A DNA stretch of 64,000 nt from Govania unica (GTDB lineage: Bacteria; Pseudomonadota; Alphaproteobacteria; Sphingomonadales; Govanellaceae), in contig NZ_JANWOI010000004.1 of assembly GCF_027920805.1 (NCBI RefSeq), positions 186,001 through 250,000 of the forward strand, written 5' to 3'. The notes under the pieces were generated by a model that ran no database searches, had not been told where the DNA came from, and worked only from the letters and a program-made list of their open reading frames with translations. A program made the position numbers and the translations under genes. This document shows, one piece after another, positions 41,660 through 50,477 of this stretch (positions within the stretch are counted from its first letter, which is position 1; each line of letters opens with the position of its first letter).

Positions 41660-42001
41660 TTAGCGCCGCTGATCGTAATGCCGGTCATACCGCTGATCGT
41701 AGCGGGAGGAGTGGCGGCGCTCGTGATAATGGCGCGGGGGGGCGCGCCGACTGCTGTAATGGCGGCGATCGTCGTAGCGATTGTCCTTGGTTGCCACATT
41801 GCCGATGAGGCCGCCGACCGCCGCGCCGCCGATGGTGGCCACCGGATCGCCGTTTGAGAGCACAGCGCCCGCCGCGGCTCCGACGCCCGCGCCGATGATG
41901 GTGTTGCGGCCCTTGTTGCCGGCGGCGGCGGGGGTTGCAAGCAGGCAGCCGAGCAGACCGGCAGTGGCAAGTAGGCTGAGGGGGCGCGTGAATATCATCA
42001 T
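41660..42001 (-). CDS. Exported glycine-zipper protein with His/Arg/Tyr-rich tail
   Basis: A 113-residue envelope protein. After the signal peptide (LSLLATAGLLGCLLATPAAA; LLGC could also be a lipobox but the Ala-rich site follows) comes a glycine-zipper segment, IIGAGVGAAAGAVLSNGDPV and IGGAAVGGLIGNVA, that may pack in a membrane or oligomer. The last 40 residues are very rich in Arg, His, Tyr and Asp (HYSSRRAPPRHYHERRHSSR, ending YDQRR), possibly metal- or polyanion-binding. ATG at 42001 has AGGAG upstream. Its function is unknown. Confidence 0.75.
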   Translation of the reverse strand: MMIFTRPLSLLATAGLLGCLLATPAAAGNKGRNTIIGAGVGAAAGAVLSNGDPVATIGGAAVGGLIGNVATKDNRYDDRRHYSSRRAPPRHYHERRHSSRYDQRYDRHYDQRR

Positions 42002-42269
42002 GGTCTCCTGAAATATCATGTCATCTCTTGATACAGGGCGCGCGGGGCAGGTTCTGTGATATTGCTGTGATTTTCGACATTTGGCACGGATCCACGGGCT
42101 TTCTGACGGGATAATGATTGATTTCGGCGGATCACAAAGTCACTATGGCCGGGCTTCGTGGGGGAACCACGGTCGTCGCCAGATTGCCATGATCCGTCCG
42201 CAATAACGCCCTAGAAAAGCCATGGGCGGCTGTTATACGGCTTGTTGTGTTGGTGGTGGAGAGTTACGC

Positions 42270-44207
42270 TTGGTCAAGGCGGACGTGCCGGATAACGCCC
42301 CTGAGGCGACTCCGAAGAAAACGAGAAAATTATGGGTCCGCGCTTTATATTGGGGCGCGGTCGTGGCTGTGGTGGGGGTTATTGCGCTCTTCCTCGGCGG
42401 GCTTTATCTCGCCCGGGATCTGCCCAATCTGAGCGAGCTGAAGGCGAAGCCGGCCGATCCGTCGGTGGTGGTGCTGGCGCGGGACGGCTCGACGGTGGCG
42501 ACCTTCGGCGACGTGCATGGCCAATGGCTGACCTTCGACGAATTTCCCGAGCCGCTGTTGCAGGCCTTGATCGCCACGGAAGACCGGCGGTTTTTCACGC
42601 ATCCGGGCTTTGACCTCAAGGGCTTGCTACGGGCGTCCGTGCGCAATTTCATGGCCGGTCGTGTGGTTGAGGGCGGGTCGACCATCACTCAGCAGGTGGC
42701 GAAGAATCTGTTCCTGTCGTCCGAACGCACGACCCGGCGCAAGATTCAGGAAATCATGATCGCCTTCTGGCTCGAAACCAAAATGAGCAAGAAGGATATT
42801 CTCACCCTTTATCTGAACCGCATGTATTTCGGCGCGCGGGCTTATGGGGTTGATGCCGCCTCCCATACCTATTATGGGCATGGCGCGCGCAAACTGAGCC
42901 TGCCTGAGGCGGCCCTGCTGGTCGGCTTGTTGAAAGCGCCGTCGGCCCTGACGCCGAGCCGCGATTATCCGGCCGCTGTCGATCGCAGTCATGACGTGAT
43001 CGACGCCATGGTCGAGGCGAAGATCATCACCCCCGCCATGGCCGCCGAGGCGAAGAAGCATCCGCCAAAGGTCAAACGCAATGTGGCCGGAGTCGAAAGC
43101 CGCTATTTCGCCGATTATGTGATCGAACAGCTGCCGGCCGACGTGCGGGCGTTGCAGGAGCCGCTGGTGGTTGAAACCACGCTTGATCCAAAAGCCCAGG
43201 CGGTGGCGGAGCGGGCCTTGCGGGCGTCACTGAACAGCGATGGTATTCCCGGAAATATCAATCAGGGCGCGATTGTGGTCATGTCCACCGATGGCGGCAT
43301 TCTTGCCATGGTGGGCGGCAAATCCTATGCCGAAAGCCAGTTCAACCGGGCGGTTCAGGCGCAGCGTCAGCCGGGGTCGGCGTTCAAGCTTTTTGTCTAT
43401 CTGACGGCGCTTGAGCAGGGCATCGATCCCGACAGCACCATGCGCGATACACCGATCATTCTCGACGGCTGGAGCCCGGAAAATTACAAACGCACCTATG
43501 AAGGCGAAGTGACCCTGCGTCATGCGTTCGAGCAATCGCTTAATACTGTCGCGGTCAAACTGTCGGAGCGGGTTGACCGTCATCAGGTGGTCGGGCTCGC
43601 CCGTCGCATGGGCATCAAAAGCAAACTCAATCCGACGCCGAGCCTTGCGCTTGGCACGTCGGAGGTGAATCTGCTTGAACTGACGTCTGCCTATGGGGTG
43701 GTGGCGAACAACGGCTATTCGGTGACGCCGCAGGCCATCGTCGAAGTCCGGAGCTCACGCGGCAAAGTCATCTATCAACCGAAAATCGACCGCCCCCATG
43801 CCGTGGTGCCGACCGAGGCCAATGATCACATGCGAGAACTTCTGGTGCAGGTGGTCGAAAGCGGCACCGGCAAAGCAGCGCGCTTTGGCGGCGCGGCGGC
43901 GGGCAAAACCGGCACCACCCAGGATTCCCGCGATGCCTGGTTCATCGGCTATTCCGGCGATTATGTGGCCGGGGTATGGATGGGCAACGACAAGGGCAAA
44001 CCCATGACCCGCGTCACCGGCGGCACCGCGCCCGCACGTCTCTGGGCCAATGTCATGCGCGGGGTCACCACCGGCGCGCCGGTCGGCGCCGTCGGCAAAC
44101 CCAAACTCCGCCCGACCCAGCCGGGTGGTGATGACGGTGCGTCTCCAAACGACAGCCTGTTCGACCGCCTGCGCGATAAACTGCGCGGCGGGGACAAGGC
44201 CGGGTGA
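42270..44207 (+). CDS. Class A penicillin-binding protein (PBP1A-like)
   Basis: Bifunctional peptidoglycan synthase. There is a short cytoplasmic tail, one membrane helix (about residues 22-48), the glycosyltransferase 51 domain (ATEDRRFFTHPGFDLKGLLR, then EGGSTITQQVAKNLFL and KKDILTLYLNRMYFGARAYG), and the transpeptidase domain with SxxK in PGSAFK, SLN in FEQSLNTVAV and KTGT in AGKTGTTQD. Length is 645 residues, shorter than E. coli PBP1A because the OB-like insert is absent. I prefer the TTG at 42270, which has GGAG at good spacing; an ATG at 42222 would add an unlikely Cys/Gly-rich leader. Confidence 0.9.
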   Translation: MVKADVPDNAPEATPKKTRKLWVRALYWGAVVAVVGVIALFLGGLYLARDLPNLSELKAKPADPSVVVLARDGSTVATFGDVHGQWLTFDEFPEPLLQALIATEDRRFFTHPGFDLKGLLRASVRNFMAGRVVEGGSTITQQVAKNLFLSSERTTRRKIQEIMIAFWLETKMSKKDILTLYLNRMYFGARAYGVDAASHTYYGHGARKLSLPEAALLVGLLKAPSALTPSRDYPAAVDRSHDVIDAMVEAKIITPAMAAEAKKHPPKVKRNVAGVESRYFADYVIEQLPADVRALQEPLVVETTLDPKAQAVAERALRASLNSDGIPGNINQGAIVVMSTDGGILAMVGGKSYAESQFNRAVQAQRQPGSAFKLFVYLTALEQGIDPDSTMRDTPIILDGWSPENYKRTYEGEVTLRHAFEQSLNTVAVKLSERVDRHQVVGLARRMGIKSKLNPTPSLALGTSEVNLLELTSAYGVVANNGYSVTPQAIVEVRSSRGKVIYQPKIDRPHAVVPTEANDHMRELLVQVVESGTGKAARFGGAAAGKTGTTQDSRDAWFIGYSGDYVAGVWMGNDKGKPMTRVTGGTAPARLWANVMRGVTTGAPVGAVGKPKLRPTQPGGDDGASPNDSLFDRLRDKLRGGDKAG

Positions 44208-44211
44208 GGGA

Positions 44212-44312
44212 AGGCTGGATCCCCGTGTGCGCGGGGATGACAGAGTAGGGTTTGGGGATGATGGGATTGTCCGTTAAATTTCCTGTCATTCCCGCGAAGG
44301 CGGGAATCCAGT
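44212..44312. repeat. Inverted pair of palindromic repeats upstream of the GIY-YIG gene
   Basis: CTGGATCCCCGTGTGCGCGG through GATGACAG, a spacer, then TGTCATTCCCGCGAAGGCGG and GAATCCAG. The first unit is an inverse version of the second. The first unit and the flanking AGAGTAGGGTTTGGGGATGA recur after the GIY-YIG gene. Confidence 0.8.
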
Positions 44313-44315
44313 CTT

Positions 44316-44618
44316 ATGCGCCATGGGTTTGTGTATATCCTCGCGAGCCGTCGCAATGGGACGCTTTATGTCGGGGTGACATCGGATCTTGTGCGGCGGG
44401 TGGCCGAACACCGTTTGGGGCAGATCGCGGGCTTCACCAAGGATTATGGCGTGAGGACGCTGGTTTACTACGAAGCCTTCGATGCGATCGACGCAGCGAT
44501 CCTGCGCGAAAAACAGCTGAAGAAATGGGCACGAAACTGGAAGCTCGATTTGATCGAAGTGGGGAATCCGGATTGGCGGGATCTTTACGCGGAAATTGTC
44601 GGGGCGGATGTGGAGTAA
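44316..44618 (+). CDS. GIY-YIG endonuclease-domain protein (UPF0213/YhbQ type)
   Basis: A 100-residue stand-alone GIY-YIG domain. Motifs are FVYILASRRNGTLYVGVT (the GIY and YIG equivalents are VYI and YVG), the catalytic-region RRVAEHRLGQIAGFTKDYG and the glutamate in VYYEAFDAIDAAILREKQLK. Members are suspected DNA nucleases without settled roles. The ATG at 44316 lies 4 bases after one palindromic repeat, and another repeat begins right at the stop codon, so the gene fills the interval between repeats exactly. This suggests movement together with the repeats, which is inference. Confidence 0.9.
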   Translation: MRHGFVYILASRRNGTLYVGVTSDLVRRVAEHRLGQIAGFTKDYGVRTLVYYEAFDAIDAAILREKQLKKWARNWKLDLIEVGNPDWRDLYAEIVGADVE

Positions 44619-44755
44619 GGCTGGATCCCCGCTTTCGCGGGGATGACAGAGTATGGTTGGGGACGATAAAGTGGCTTTGGGAATGACAGTTAATTCCTTG
44701 TCATTCCCGCGAATAATTCCTTGTCATTCCCGCGAAAACGGGAATCCAGACTTGC
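44617..44755. repeat. Palindromic repeat cluster downstream of the GIY-YIG gene
   Basis: Contains AAGGCTGGATCCCCGCTTTC and GCGGGGATGACAGAGTA, matching the unit before the GIY-YIG gene as a direct repeat. Next comes TTCCTTGTCATTCCCGCGAA twice in tandem, the second copy leading into the complete arm ACGGGAATCCAGAC. Ends just before the gshB stop codon. Confidence 0.8.
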
Positions 44756-44764
44756 TTTAGGGAT

Positions 44765-45703
44765 TTACAACTTCGCCTCAATCGCGTCCCAGATTTGCGC
44801 GGCGAGGTTGCCGCCGCCGAAGCGTTCTATTTCCTGGATGCCGGTGGGGGAGGTGACGTTGATTTCGGTGAGCCAGTCACCGATGACGTCGATGCCGACG
44901 AAGATCAGGCCCTGGTCGCGCAAGGTCGGGCCGATGGCTTCGCAGATTTCCTGTTCGCGCTTGGTGAGCGTCGTGGCTTCGGCGCGGCCGCCTACGTGGA
45001 GGTTCGACCGGGCTTCGCCCTCGGCGGGGACGCGGTTGAGCGCGCCGGCGGGTTTGCCGTCGATCAGGATGATGCGTTTGTCGCCCTGGCGGACTTCGGG
45101 CAGATAGCGTTGGGCCATGATCGGCAGACGATAAAAGGCGGTGAAGACTTCGAGCAGCGAATTGAAATTCTCGTCGTCCGGTTTGACGCGGAACACGCCG
45201 GCGCCGCCATTGCCGTAAAGTGGTTTAACGATAATGTCCTGATGCTCGGCGCGGAAGGCCCGGAGCGCGTCGGCGCGGCTGGTGATCAGGGTTGGCGGCA
45301 TCAGGCCGGGGAACAGCGTCGTGAACAGTTTTTCTGGAGCGTTCCGCACGCTCAGCGGATTGTTGACCACGAGCGTCTTCGGATGGACATGTTCGAGCAG
45401 ATGGGTTGCGGTGATATAGCCCATGTCGAACGGCGGATCCTGACGCATCAGAATGACATCGACGTCGGCGAGGTTGAGCTCTTCACGCGCACCGAGGCTG
45501 TAGTGATTGCCGTCTTCGGCGCGGACGTCGAGCGGTTCGGCGAGGGTTGTGAGCACGCCGTCCTTGAGCGCGAGATCACCTACGGCATAGTGATAAAGCT
45601 TGTGACCACGGGCTTTGGCTTCGAGGGCGAGACGGAAGGTGCTGTCGCCATGGATATTGACGCTGCTGATATGGTCCATCTGAATGGCGACGCGAAGGCT
45701 CAT
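44765..45703 (-). CDS. gshB: Glutathione synthetase
   Basis: ATP-grasp enzyme joining gamma-glutamylcysteine and glycine. Seen are [20 protein letters not shown] at the start, [20 protein letters not shown], the ATP-binding [18 protein letters not shown] and the C-terminal [20 protein letters not shown]. Length is 312 residues, the usual size. It is the last gene of a minus-strand series rsmI-yraN-SirB1-like-gshB. The preceding enzyme GshA is not in the window. Confidence 0.96.
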   Translation of the reverse strand: MSLRVAIQMDHISSVNIHGDSTFRLALEAKARGHKLYHYAVGDLALKDGVLTTLAEPLDVRAEDGNHYSLGAREELNLADVDVILMRQDPPFDMGYITATHLLEHVHPKTLVVNNPLSVRNAPEKLFTTLFPGLMPPTLITSRADALRAFRAEHQDIIVKPLYGNGGAGVFRVKPDDENFNSLLEVFTAFYRLPIMAQRYLPEVRQGDKRIILIDGKPAGALNRVPAEGEARSNLHVGGRAEATTLTKREQEICEAIGPTLRDQGLIFVGIDVIGDWLTEINVTSPTGIQEIERFGGGNLAAQIWDAIEAKL

Positions 45704-45743
45704 GCGGGGGAATCCTTTTACTTGGAACGCGGGTCATGCCCTT

Positions 45744-46541
45744 TTACTCCATCAGCGGAGGGAGTTCACGCAAACTCTTGAGCACGCGGTCACGCAGATC
45801 GCTGTGGTTGGCTGTGGCCTGCGGTTCCATGTTGAGGCAGTCCAGGCATTTTTCAAGAGCCTCGCGTCCGGCGTCCTGCGCATCGCGGTGTAGTTCGAGA
45901 ATGGCGATGTCATACCAGGTTTCCGCCATGTCCGGCGCGATCAGCAGCATGCGGTGGAGGACGGCGATGGCGCTGGCGAAATCGCCCGCTGTGAGACGCC
46001 GCATCTTGATGTTGTTGAGGAGACGCAGCAACAGGTCGCGGTCGCTCAGGGGCGTGTAATAGGCGGGCTTCAGTTCAGCGCTGTCACCGGTCATGGTTTT
46101 CAGAAGCTGGCGCATGTCGGCGGTGGTCAGCACGGCACCGTCATGAAAGGGGTCGACGATGGCGCGGTCGCCGCCGTTGTCGATGCGGATCAGAAAATGG
46201 GCGGGAAAATTGAGCCCCCAGGCCGGCCAGCCGAGCGCCCGGGCGAGCGCGATATAGAGGATGCCGAGCGTCACCGGCAGTCCCTTGCGGCGATCTATGA
46301 CAGCCATGAGATCGGCGTTTTCAAGCGCGTCATAATTGTCGCGGTCGCCGCTGAAACCGAGACGGTCATGGAGGCATCGGCTTAGGAGTGCTGCGCGGTC
46401 GCGCGCGGTGACGGCGGCACCGGCGAGCGGGAGCAGGTCGGCGCGCAGGTCGTCGAAGAAGCTCAGATATAGGGCGAGAGGACGGCCGGGTGTTTCAAGG
46501 GCGGCCAGCGCCAGCGCAGCCTCGAACAGATCGGGGCGCAT
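45744..46541 (-). CDS. SirB1-like transglutaminase-fold/TPR protein
   Basis: A 265-residue protein of the SirB1 family. The central DALENADLMAVIDRRKGLPV and LGILYIALARALGWPAWGLN plus FPAHFLIRIDNGG match the transglutaminase-like core, though the usual catalytic cysteine of true transglutaminases is not present at the expected place. The C-terminal region (MRRLTAGDFASAIAVLHRML, ETWYDIAILELHRDA) resembles TPR helices. The function is unknown. The start at 46541 is the first ATG; upstream in-frame sequence up to the yraN stop has only CTG codons. Located between yraN and gshB. Confidence 0.85.
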   Translation of the reverse strand: MRPDLFEAALALAALETPGRPLALYLSFFDDLRADLLPLAGAAVTARDRAALLSRCLHDRLGFSGDRDNYDALENADLMAVIDRRKGLPVTLGILYIALARALGWPAWGLNFPAHFLIRIDNGGDRAIVDPFHDGAVLTTADMRQLLKTMTGDSAELKPAYYTPLSDRDLLLRLLNNIKMRRLTAGDFASAIAVLHRMLLIAPDMAETWYDIAILELHRDAQDAGREALEKCLDCLNMEPQATANHSDLRDRVLKSLRELPPLME

Positions 46542-46606
46542 GTCTTCGGTCGCCTGAGCATAGCGGGCGAGCAGGGCGTGCGGGTCCAGCGTGAGGGCAT
46601 CCGGTG

Positions 46607-46978
46607 TCAGAGGTCAAGCTCCCAGGCGTTCACGAGATGATGGGGCAGCCGCCAGGGGCTGATGGCCACGAGATCGAAGCGTTCGGTCTTGCCGGTCATA
46701 TTGAGGCGCTGACTGTACCAGGCGGCGGCGCGGGCAATGCGGGCGCGGGTCTTTGGCGGCACGGCATGGAGCGCCTGATCGCGGGTCGGGCGGCTTTTCA
46801 CCTCCACATAGGCGATGACCGGGCCGCGCCGGATCACGAGATCAATTTCCCCCACCGGCGTGCGGTAGCGCCGCGCCAGAATCCGATAGCCCTTGAGCAT
46901 GAGCCAGAGTGCGGCGAGGCTTTCGGCCAGATGACCGGCCTTGTGGGCCTTCGCACCGCGCGCCTGGCGCCTGCTCAT
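46607..46978 (-). CDS. YraN-family (UPF0102) nuclease-fold protein
   Basis: A 123-residue member of the restriction-endonuclease-like fold. The motif pattern G-E-x-D-L with VEVKSR is present (TPVGEIDLVIRRGPVIAYVE then VKSRPTR), giving the expected Glu, Asp, Glu-Val-Lys catalytic set. It overlaps the end of rsmI by ATGA, the conserved rsmI-yraN pairing. Biological role is not established in the family. Confidence 0.9.
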   Translation of the reverse strand: MSRRQARGAKAHKAGHLAESLAALWLMLKGYRILARRYRTPVGEIDLVIRRGPVIAYVEVKSRPTRDQALHAVPPKTRARIARAAAWYSQRLNMTGKTERFDLVAISPWRLPHHLVNAWELDL

Positions 46979-47811
46979 GGAAGCTGGTCCTTGAGCTTGA
47001 GGGCATGGGTATAGAGGTCACGTTTCGGCAGGCCGGTGATGGCGGCGACGACGGTGGCGGCTTCCTTGACCGATTGGGTCTTGAGCGCGGCCAGCAACAG
47101 CGCCTCCACATGACTGTCTTCGGGCGGCAGAGCCTCGCCGGGTGGGCCAATGACGAGGACGATTTCACCCTTGATGCTGTCGTCCGGGCCATAGCTTTGG
47201 GCGAGGTCCTGGAGCGGCAGTCGGCGGACTTCCTCGAATTTCTTGGTCAGTTCGCGGCAGACGGCGGCGCCGCGGTCGCCAAACACGCTGGCGGCGTCGG
47301 CCAGTGATTCGGGCAACCGGTGCGGTGATTCGAAAAACACCAGGGTGGCGGGGACCGTGCGGAATTCTTCGTAGAACTTGCGCCGGGCTCCGGTTTTCGC
47401 GGGCGGGAATCCGGCGAACAGGAAGCGGTCTGACGGCAGGGCGGCGAGGGTCAGGGCGGCCACCGGCGCGCTTGCGCCCGGAACGGTGGTGACCATGATG
47501 CCGGCCTCGGTCGCGGCCTGCACCAGACGAAAGCCCGGGTCGGACACAAGCGGCGTCCCGGCGTCGGTGATCTGGGCGACAACGGCCCCGGCCTGCAGCC
47601 GTTCGAGGATTTTCGGCAGCACGCGGACGGCGTTGTGGTCGTGATAGGCATAGGTCGGGCGGGAGATGCCGTAGCTTGTCAAAAGCTTGGCGCTGACCCG
47701 CGTATCCTCGCACAGGATCACATCGGCGGCGCGCAGCACATCAAGCGCGCGCAGGGTGATGTCGCGCAGATTGCCGATCGGCGTCGCCACCAGATACAGG
47801 CCGGGGGCCAA
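46975..47811 (-). CDS. rsmI: 16S rRNA (cytidine-1402-2'-O)-methyltransferase
   Basis: SAM-dependent enzyme that 2'-O-methylates C1402 in the decoding centre. Signatures are LYLVATPIGNLRDITLRALD, ADVILCEDTRVSAKLL, QITDAGTPLVSDPGFRLV and PGASAPVAALTLAALPSDRF. Length is 278 residues from a TTG at 47811 that lacks a ribosome site. The frame stays open upstream, and a CTG at 47883 lies 7 bases after GGGAG, which would add 24 residues similar in character to the leaders of other alphaproteobacterial RsmI. So the true start is open. It is divergent from the LpoA-like gene. Confidence 0.93.
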   Translation of the reverse strand: MAPGLYLVATPIGNLRDITLRALDVLRAADVILCEDTRVSAKLLTSYGISRPTYAYHDHNAVRVLPKILERLQAGAVVAQITDAGTPLVSDPGFRLVQAATEAGIMVTTVPGASAPVAALTLAALPSDRFLFAGFPPAKTGARRKFYEEFRTVPATLVFFESPHRLPESLADAASVFGDRGAAVCRELTKKFEEVRRLPLQDLAQSYGPDDSIKGEIVLVIGPPGEALPPEDSHVEALLLAALKTQSVKEAATVVAAITGLPKRDLYTHALKLKDQLP

Positions 47812-47955
47812 TGTGGGGGCTTGATCCGGGGCGATGACTGCCGGTGCTGCGGCATCGTCGGTTGAGCGTGGCGCGGTCTTCAGTATACTTCTCCCGTTAA
47901 ACTGACATCCTTAGATGTAGCATTAGGTCTGCCGTTCCTGAAAGGGGCTCTGCTT

Positions 47956-49251
47956 GTGTCTTTAAAAGCAATTCTGCTGCCGGTTCTTGTGGCCCTCTCC
48001 TTCTCGGCTTGCGCCAGTGAGGGGCCTCGTGACGGCCAGGGCCCTCTGACGGCCCCTGCAGTACAGAGCAAGCTTACCCCGAAGCATGCAGAGCCGACAG
48101 CGCCGAGCGCGGATATCGTGCGGGTCGGGATGTTGCTGCCGCTCAGCGGGCCTTATGCCGATGTGGGCCGGGCGCTTCTGAACGCGGCGGCGGTGTCGCT
48201 TTTTGATACCGGCGACAAACGGCTTGTACTTGTGCCGCGCGATACCCGGGGCACGGCCGAGGGCGCGCAGCAGGCGGTGAATGCGTTGGTGGCCGAGGGC
48301 GTCGATGTGATCGCCGGGCCGTTGCTCGCGGCGGAAGTGCGGGCGGCGGCGGTGGCTTTGAAGGCGGCGGGCTCGGACATTCGGCTGATCGGCTTTTCAA
48401 GCGATCGCAGCGTGGCCGGGGGCGGGGTTTATCTCCTCAGTTTCATGCCCGAGGAGGAGGTTCGTCGGGTGGTGGAATATGCGGCGGCGGAGGGCAAGAA
48501 AAGCTTTGCCGCGCTGGTGCCGGAAACGCCCTATGGCGACACCGTGGGCCGCGCTTTTCGTGCCAAGGTGGCGGCGGTGGGCGGTTCGGTGGCCGATTAT
48601 GTGATCTATCCGCCGGACGCGAAGGGGGTGATGAACCCGGTCAAGCGCATCGCCCATTATGATGCCCGGGTGAAGGCCAAGGCGGCGGAGATGACCTATC
48701 TGAAGACACTGGCCGATGACCCCGCCGCCATGCAGGCGGCGCGGGCTTCGCGGCCGAACCCCATGGCGCTGCCCTATCAGGCATTGTTGCTGCCCGAGGG
48801 CGCGGCCCTGATGCGGGTGATGGTGCCGTTGCTGTCTTATTACGATATCGACCCCGGGTCCGTGCAGCTTCTCGGGACCGGGGTTTGGAACGATCCGTCG
48901 CTCGCCCGGGATCCGCAGTTGCGCGGCAGCTGGTTCGCCGCCCCGCCGCAGGACAAGGCGCAGGCCTTCATGGATCGTTATCGCAGCCTTTATCGGAGCG
49001 AGCCGCCGCGTATTGCGACGCTTGCTTATGACGCCGTGGCGCTCGTTGACAGTCTGGCGGATGGGGCGAAGGACACGCGGTTCAGTGACGCGGCGCTCAC
49101 TGACGGCAACGGCTTCACCGGCATTGACGGGATTTTTCGCTTTACCCGCGACGGGGTGTCGGAACGCGGGCTTGCGGTCATGACTTTCGGGGCGGACGGG
49201 ATCAGCCTGGTGAGCCCGGCTCCGACGAGCTTTGACAGCTCAACTCAATAA
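47956..49251 (+). CDS. LpoA-like lipoprotein (penicillin-binding protein activator)
   Basis: A 431-residue outer-membrane lipoprotein candidate. The signal peptide ends in a lipobox (LSFSAC, Cys19). The rest has the fold of type 1 periplasmic binding proteins: VRVGMLLPLSGPYADVGRAL, GVDVIAGPLLAAEVRAAA, SFAALVPETPYGDTVGRAF and IATLAYDAVALVDSL. In gammaproteobacteria this C-terminal domain of LpoA activates PBP1A, and lpoA is likewise divergent from rsmI with yraN nearby. The N-terminal TPR domain of E. coli LpoA is absent. The GTG at 47956 has AAAGGGG upstream. Partner PBP is plausibly the one encoded at 42270-44207. Confidence 0.85.
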   Translation: MSLKAILLPVLVALSFSACASEGPRDGQGPLTAPAVQSKLTPKHAEPTAPSADIVRVGMLLPLSGPYADVGRALLNAAAVSLFDTGDKRLVLVPRDTRGTAEGAQQAVNALVAEGVDVIAGPLLAAEVRAAAVALKAAGSDIRLIGFSSDRSVAGGGVYLLSFMPEEEVRRVVEYAAAEGKKSFAALVPETPYGDTVGRAFRAKVAAVGGSVADYVIYPPDAKGVMNPVKRIAHYDARVKAKAAEMTYLKTLADDPAAMQAARASRPNPMALPYQALLLPEGAALMRVMVPLLSYYDIDPGSVQLLGTGVWNDPSLARDPQLRGSWFAAPPQDKAQAFMDRYRSLYRSEPPRIATLAYDAVALVDSLADGAKDTRFSDAALTDGNGFTGIDGIFRFTRDGVSERGLAVMTFGADGISLVSPAPTSFDSSTQ

Positions 49252-50427
49252 TTCACCCAGCAGACGATTGAGCACGGCAGCGCCTTTTTCCGTGGTCCGG
49301 AGATTGCCGGGCGTTTGCACCAGAAGATCATGGGCAATGGCGTCGGCCAAGGCGGTCGGATTGAGGTAATCCGTGACCGGCTGGCCGATGCGGCGTGCGA
49401 AACGTGCTGTGTCGAGCCCGGCGCGGAGCCGCAGGCCCATCATCACCATTTCAACGGCGCGGTCGGCGGCGCGGAGTTTCTCGGTCGAGACCGTGCCGTG
49501 GCCGTCGCGCTCGACGGCGGCGAGCCAGTCTTCGGGTTTCTTCGCCTGGGCGGTGGCGATGGCGTCGCCATTGTCGGTCAGCAACCGGCCATGAGCCCCC
49601 GGGCCGACCCCGGCATAATCGCCATAGCGCCAGTATAACAAATTATGGCGGCATTCCGCCCCCGGCACCGCGTGGTTCGAAATTTCATAGGCCGGGAGAC
49701 CGGCCTTGGCGGTGGTCTCAAGGGTCACTTCGTAAAGGGCGGCGGCGGTGTCTTCGTCGGGCAGGGTGAAGCCGCCACGGCGATAGATATTGGCGAAGGC
49801 TGTGCCTTCCTCGATGGTCAATTGATAGAGCGACAAGTGATCGGCGGCGAGCGCCATGGCCTCGTTCAGTTCCGCCTGCCAGTTGCTGACAGTCTGATGC
49901 GGGCGGGCATAGATGAGGTCGAAGCTCATGCGGTCGAAGGTCTTGCGGGCGAGCCGGATGGCCGCCTTGGCTTCATCGGCGGAATGACCGCGACCGAGGA
50001 ATTTCAGCTCGGCATCGCGCAGGGACTGCACGCCCATGGACAGGCGATTGACGCCAGCGGCGCGGAAGCCGGCGAAACGCTCAGCCTCGACGCTGGTCGG
50101 GTTGGCTTCGAGGGTGATTTCAAGGTCCGGGGTGACGTCCCAGCGGTCATGGATGCGCTCGATGAGCGCGGCCGTGGTGGCGGGGGGCATCAGGGACGGG
50201 GTGCCGCCGCCGAAAAACACGCTGCCGACGGTGCGGCCGGGCATGAGGGCGGCGAAATGGTCAAGCTCGCGCAGCAGGGACGCCTGCCAGGTGGCTTCGT
50301 CGACGCGGGCGCGCACATGGCTGTTGAAGTCGCAATAGGGGCATTTCGACAGGCAGAACGGCCAGTGAATGTAAATCCCGATGGGGTCGCCGCTGTTCGA
50401 CGGGGGGTGCGCGGGTGCTGTGGTCAT
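49240..50427 (-). CDS. hemW: Radical SAM heme chaperone HemW
   Basis: A radical SAM protein formerly called oxygen-independent coproporphyrinogen oxidase-like. The cluster motif CLSKCPYC (CxxxCxxC) is near residues 28-35, followed by FFGGGTPSLM and the HemW-specific HNLLYWRYGDYAGVGPGAHG. The N-terminal cysteine found in true HemN is absent. Length is 395 residues. The ATG at 50427 gives the normal N-terminus; a longer frame runs upstream into a palindromic repeat and is not real. It overlaps the convergent LpoA-like gene by 12 bases. Confidence 0.94.
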   Translation of the reverse strand: MTTAPAHPPSNSGDPIGIYIHWPFCLSKCPYCDFNSHVRARVDEATWQASLLRELDHFAALMPGRTVGSVFFGGGTPSLMPPATTAALIERIHDRWDVTPDLEITLEANPTSVEAERFAGFRAAGVNRLSMGVQSLRDAELKFLGRGHSADEAKAAIRLARKTFDRMSFDLIYARPHQTVSNWQAELNEAMALAADHLSLYQLTIEEGTAFANIYRRGGFTLPDEDTAAALYEVTLETTAKAGLPAYEISNHAVPGAECRHNLLYWRYGDYAGVGPGAHGRLLTDNGDAIATAQAKKPEDWLAAVERDGHGTVSTEKLRAADRAVEMVMMGLRLRAGLDTARFARRIGQPVTDYLNPTALADAIAHDLLVQTPGNLRTTEKGAAVLNRLLGELLS

Positions 50428-50477
50428 TCCGGATTGTATGTCATGTCCGGCGCGGAACGTCCAGTGGCGGGCGCTGG

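Noticed and set aside
44208-44755. CRISPR array
   Set aside because: Repeats are palindromic, unevenly spaced, and few; no spacer-like regular units and no cas genes.
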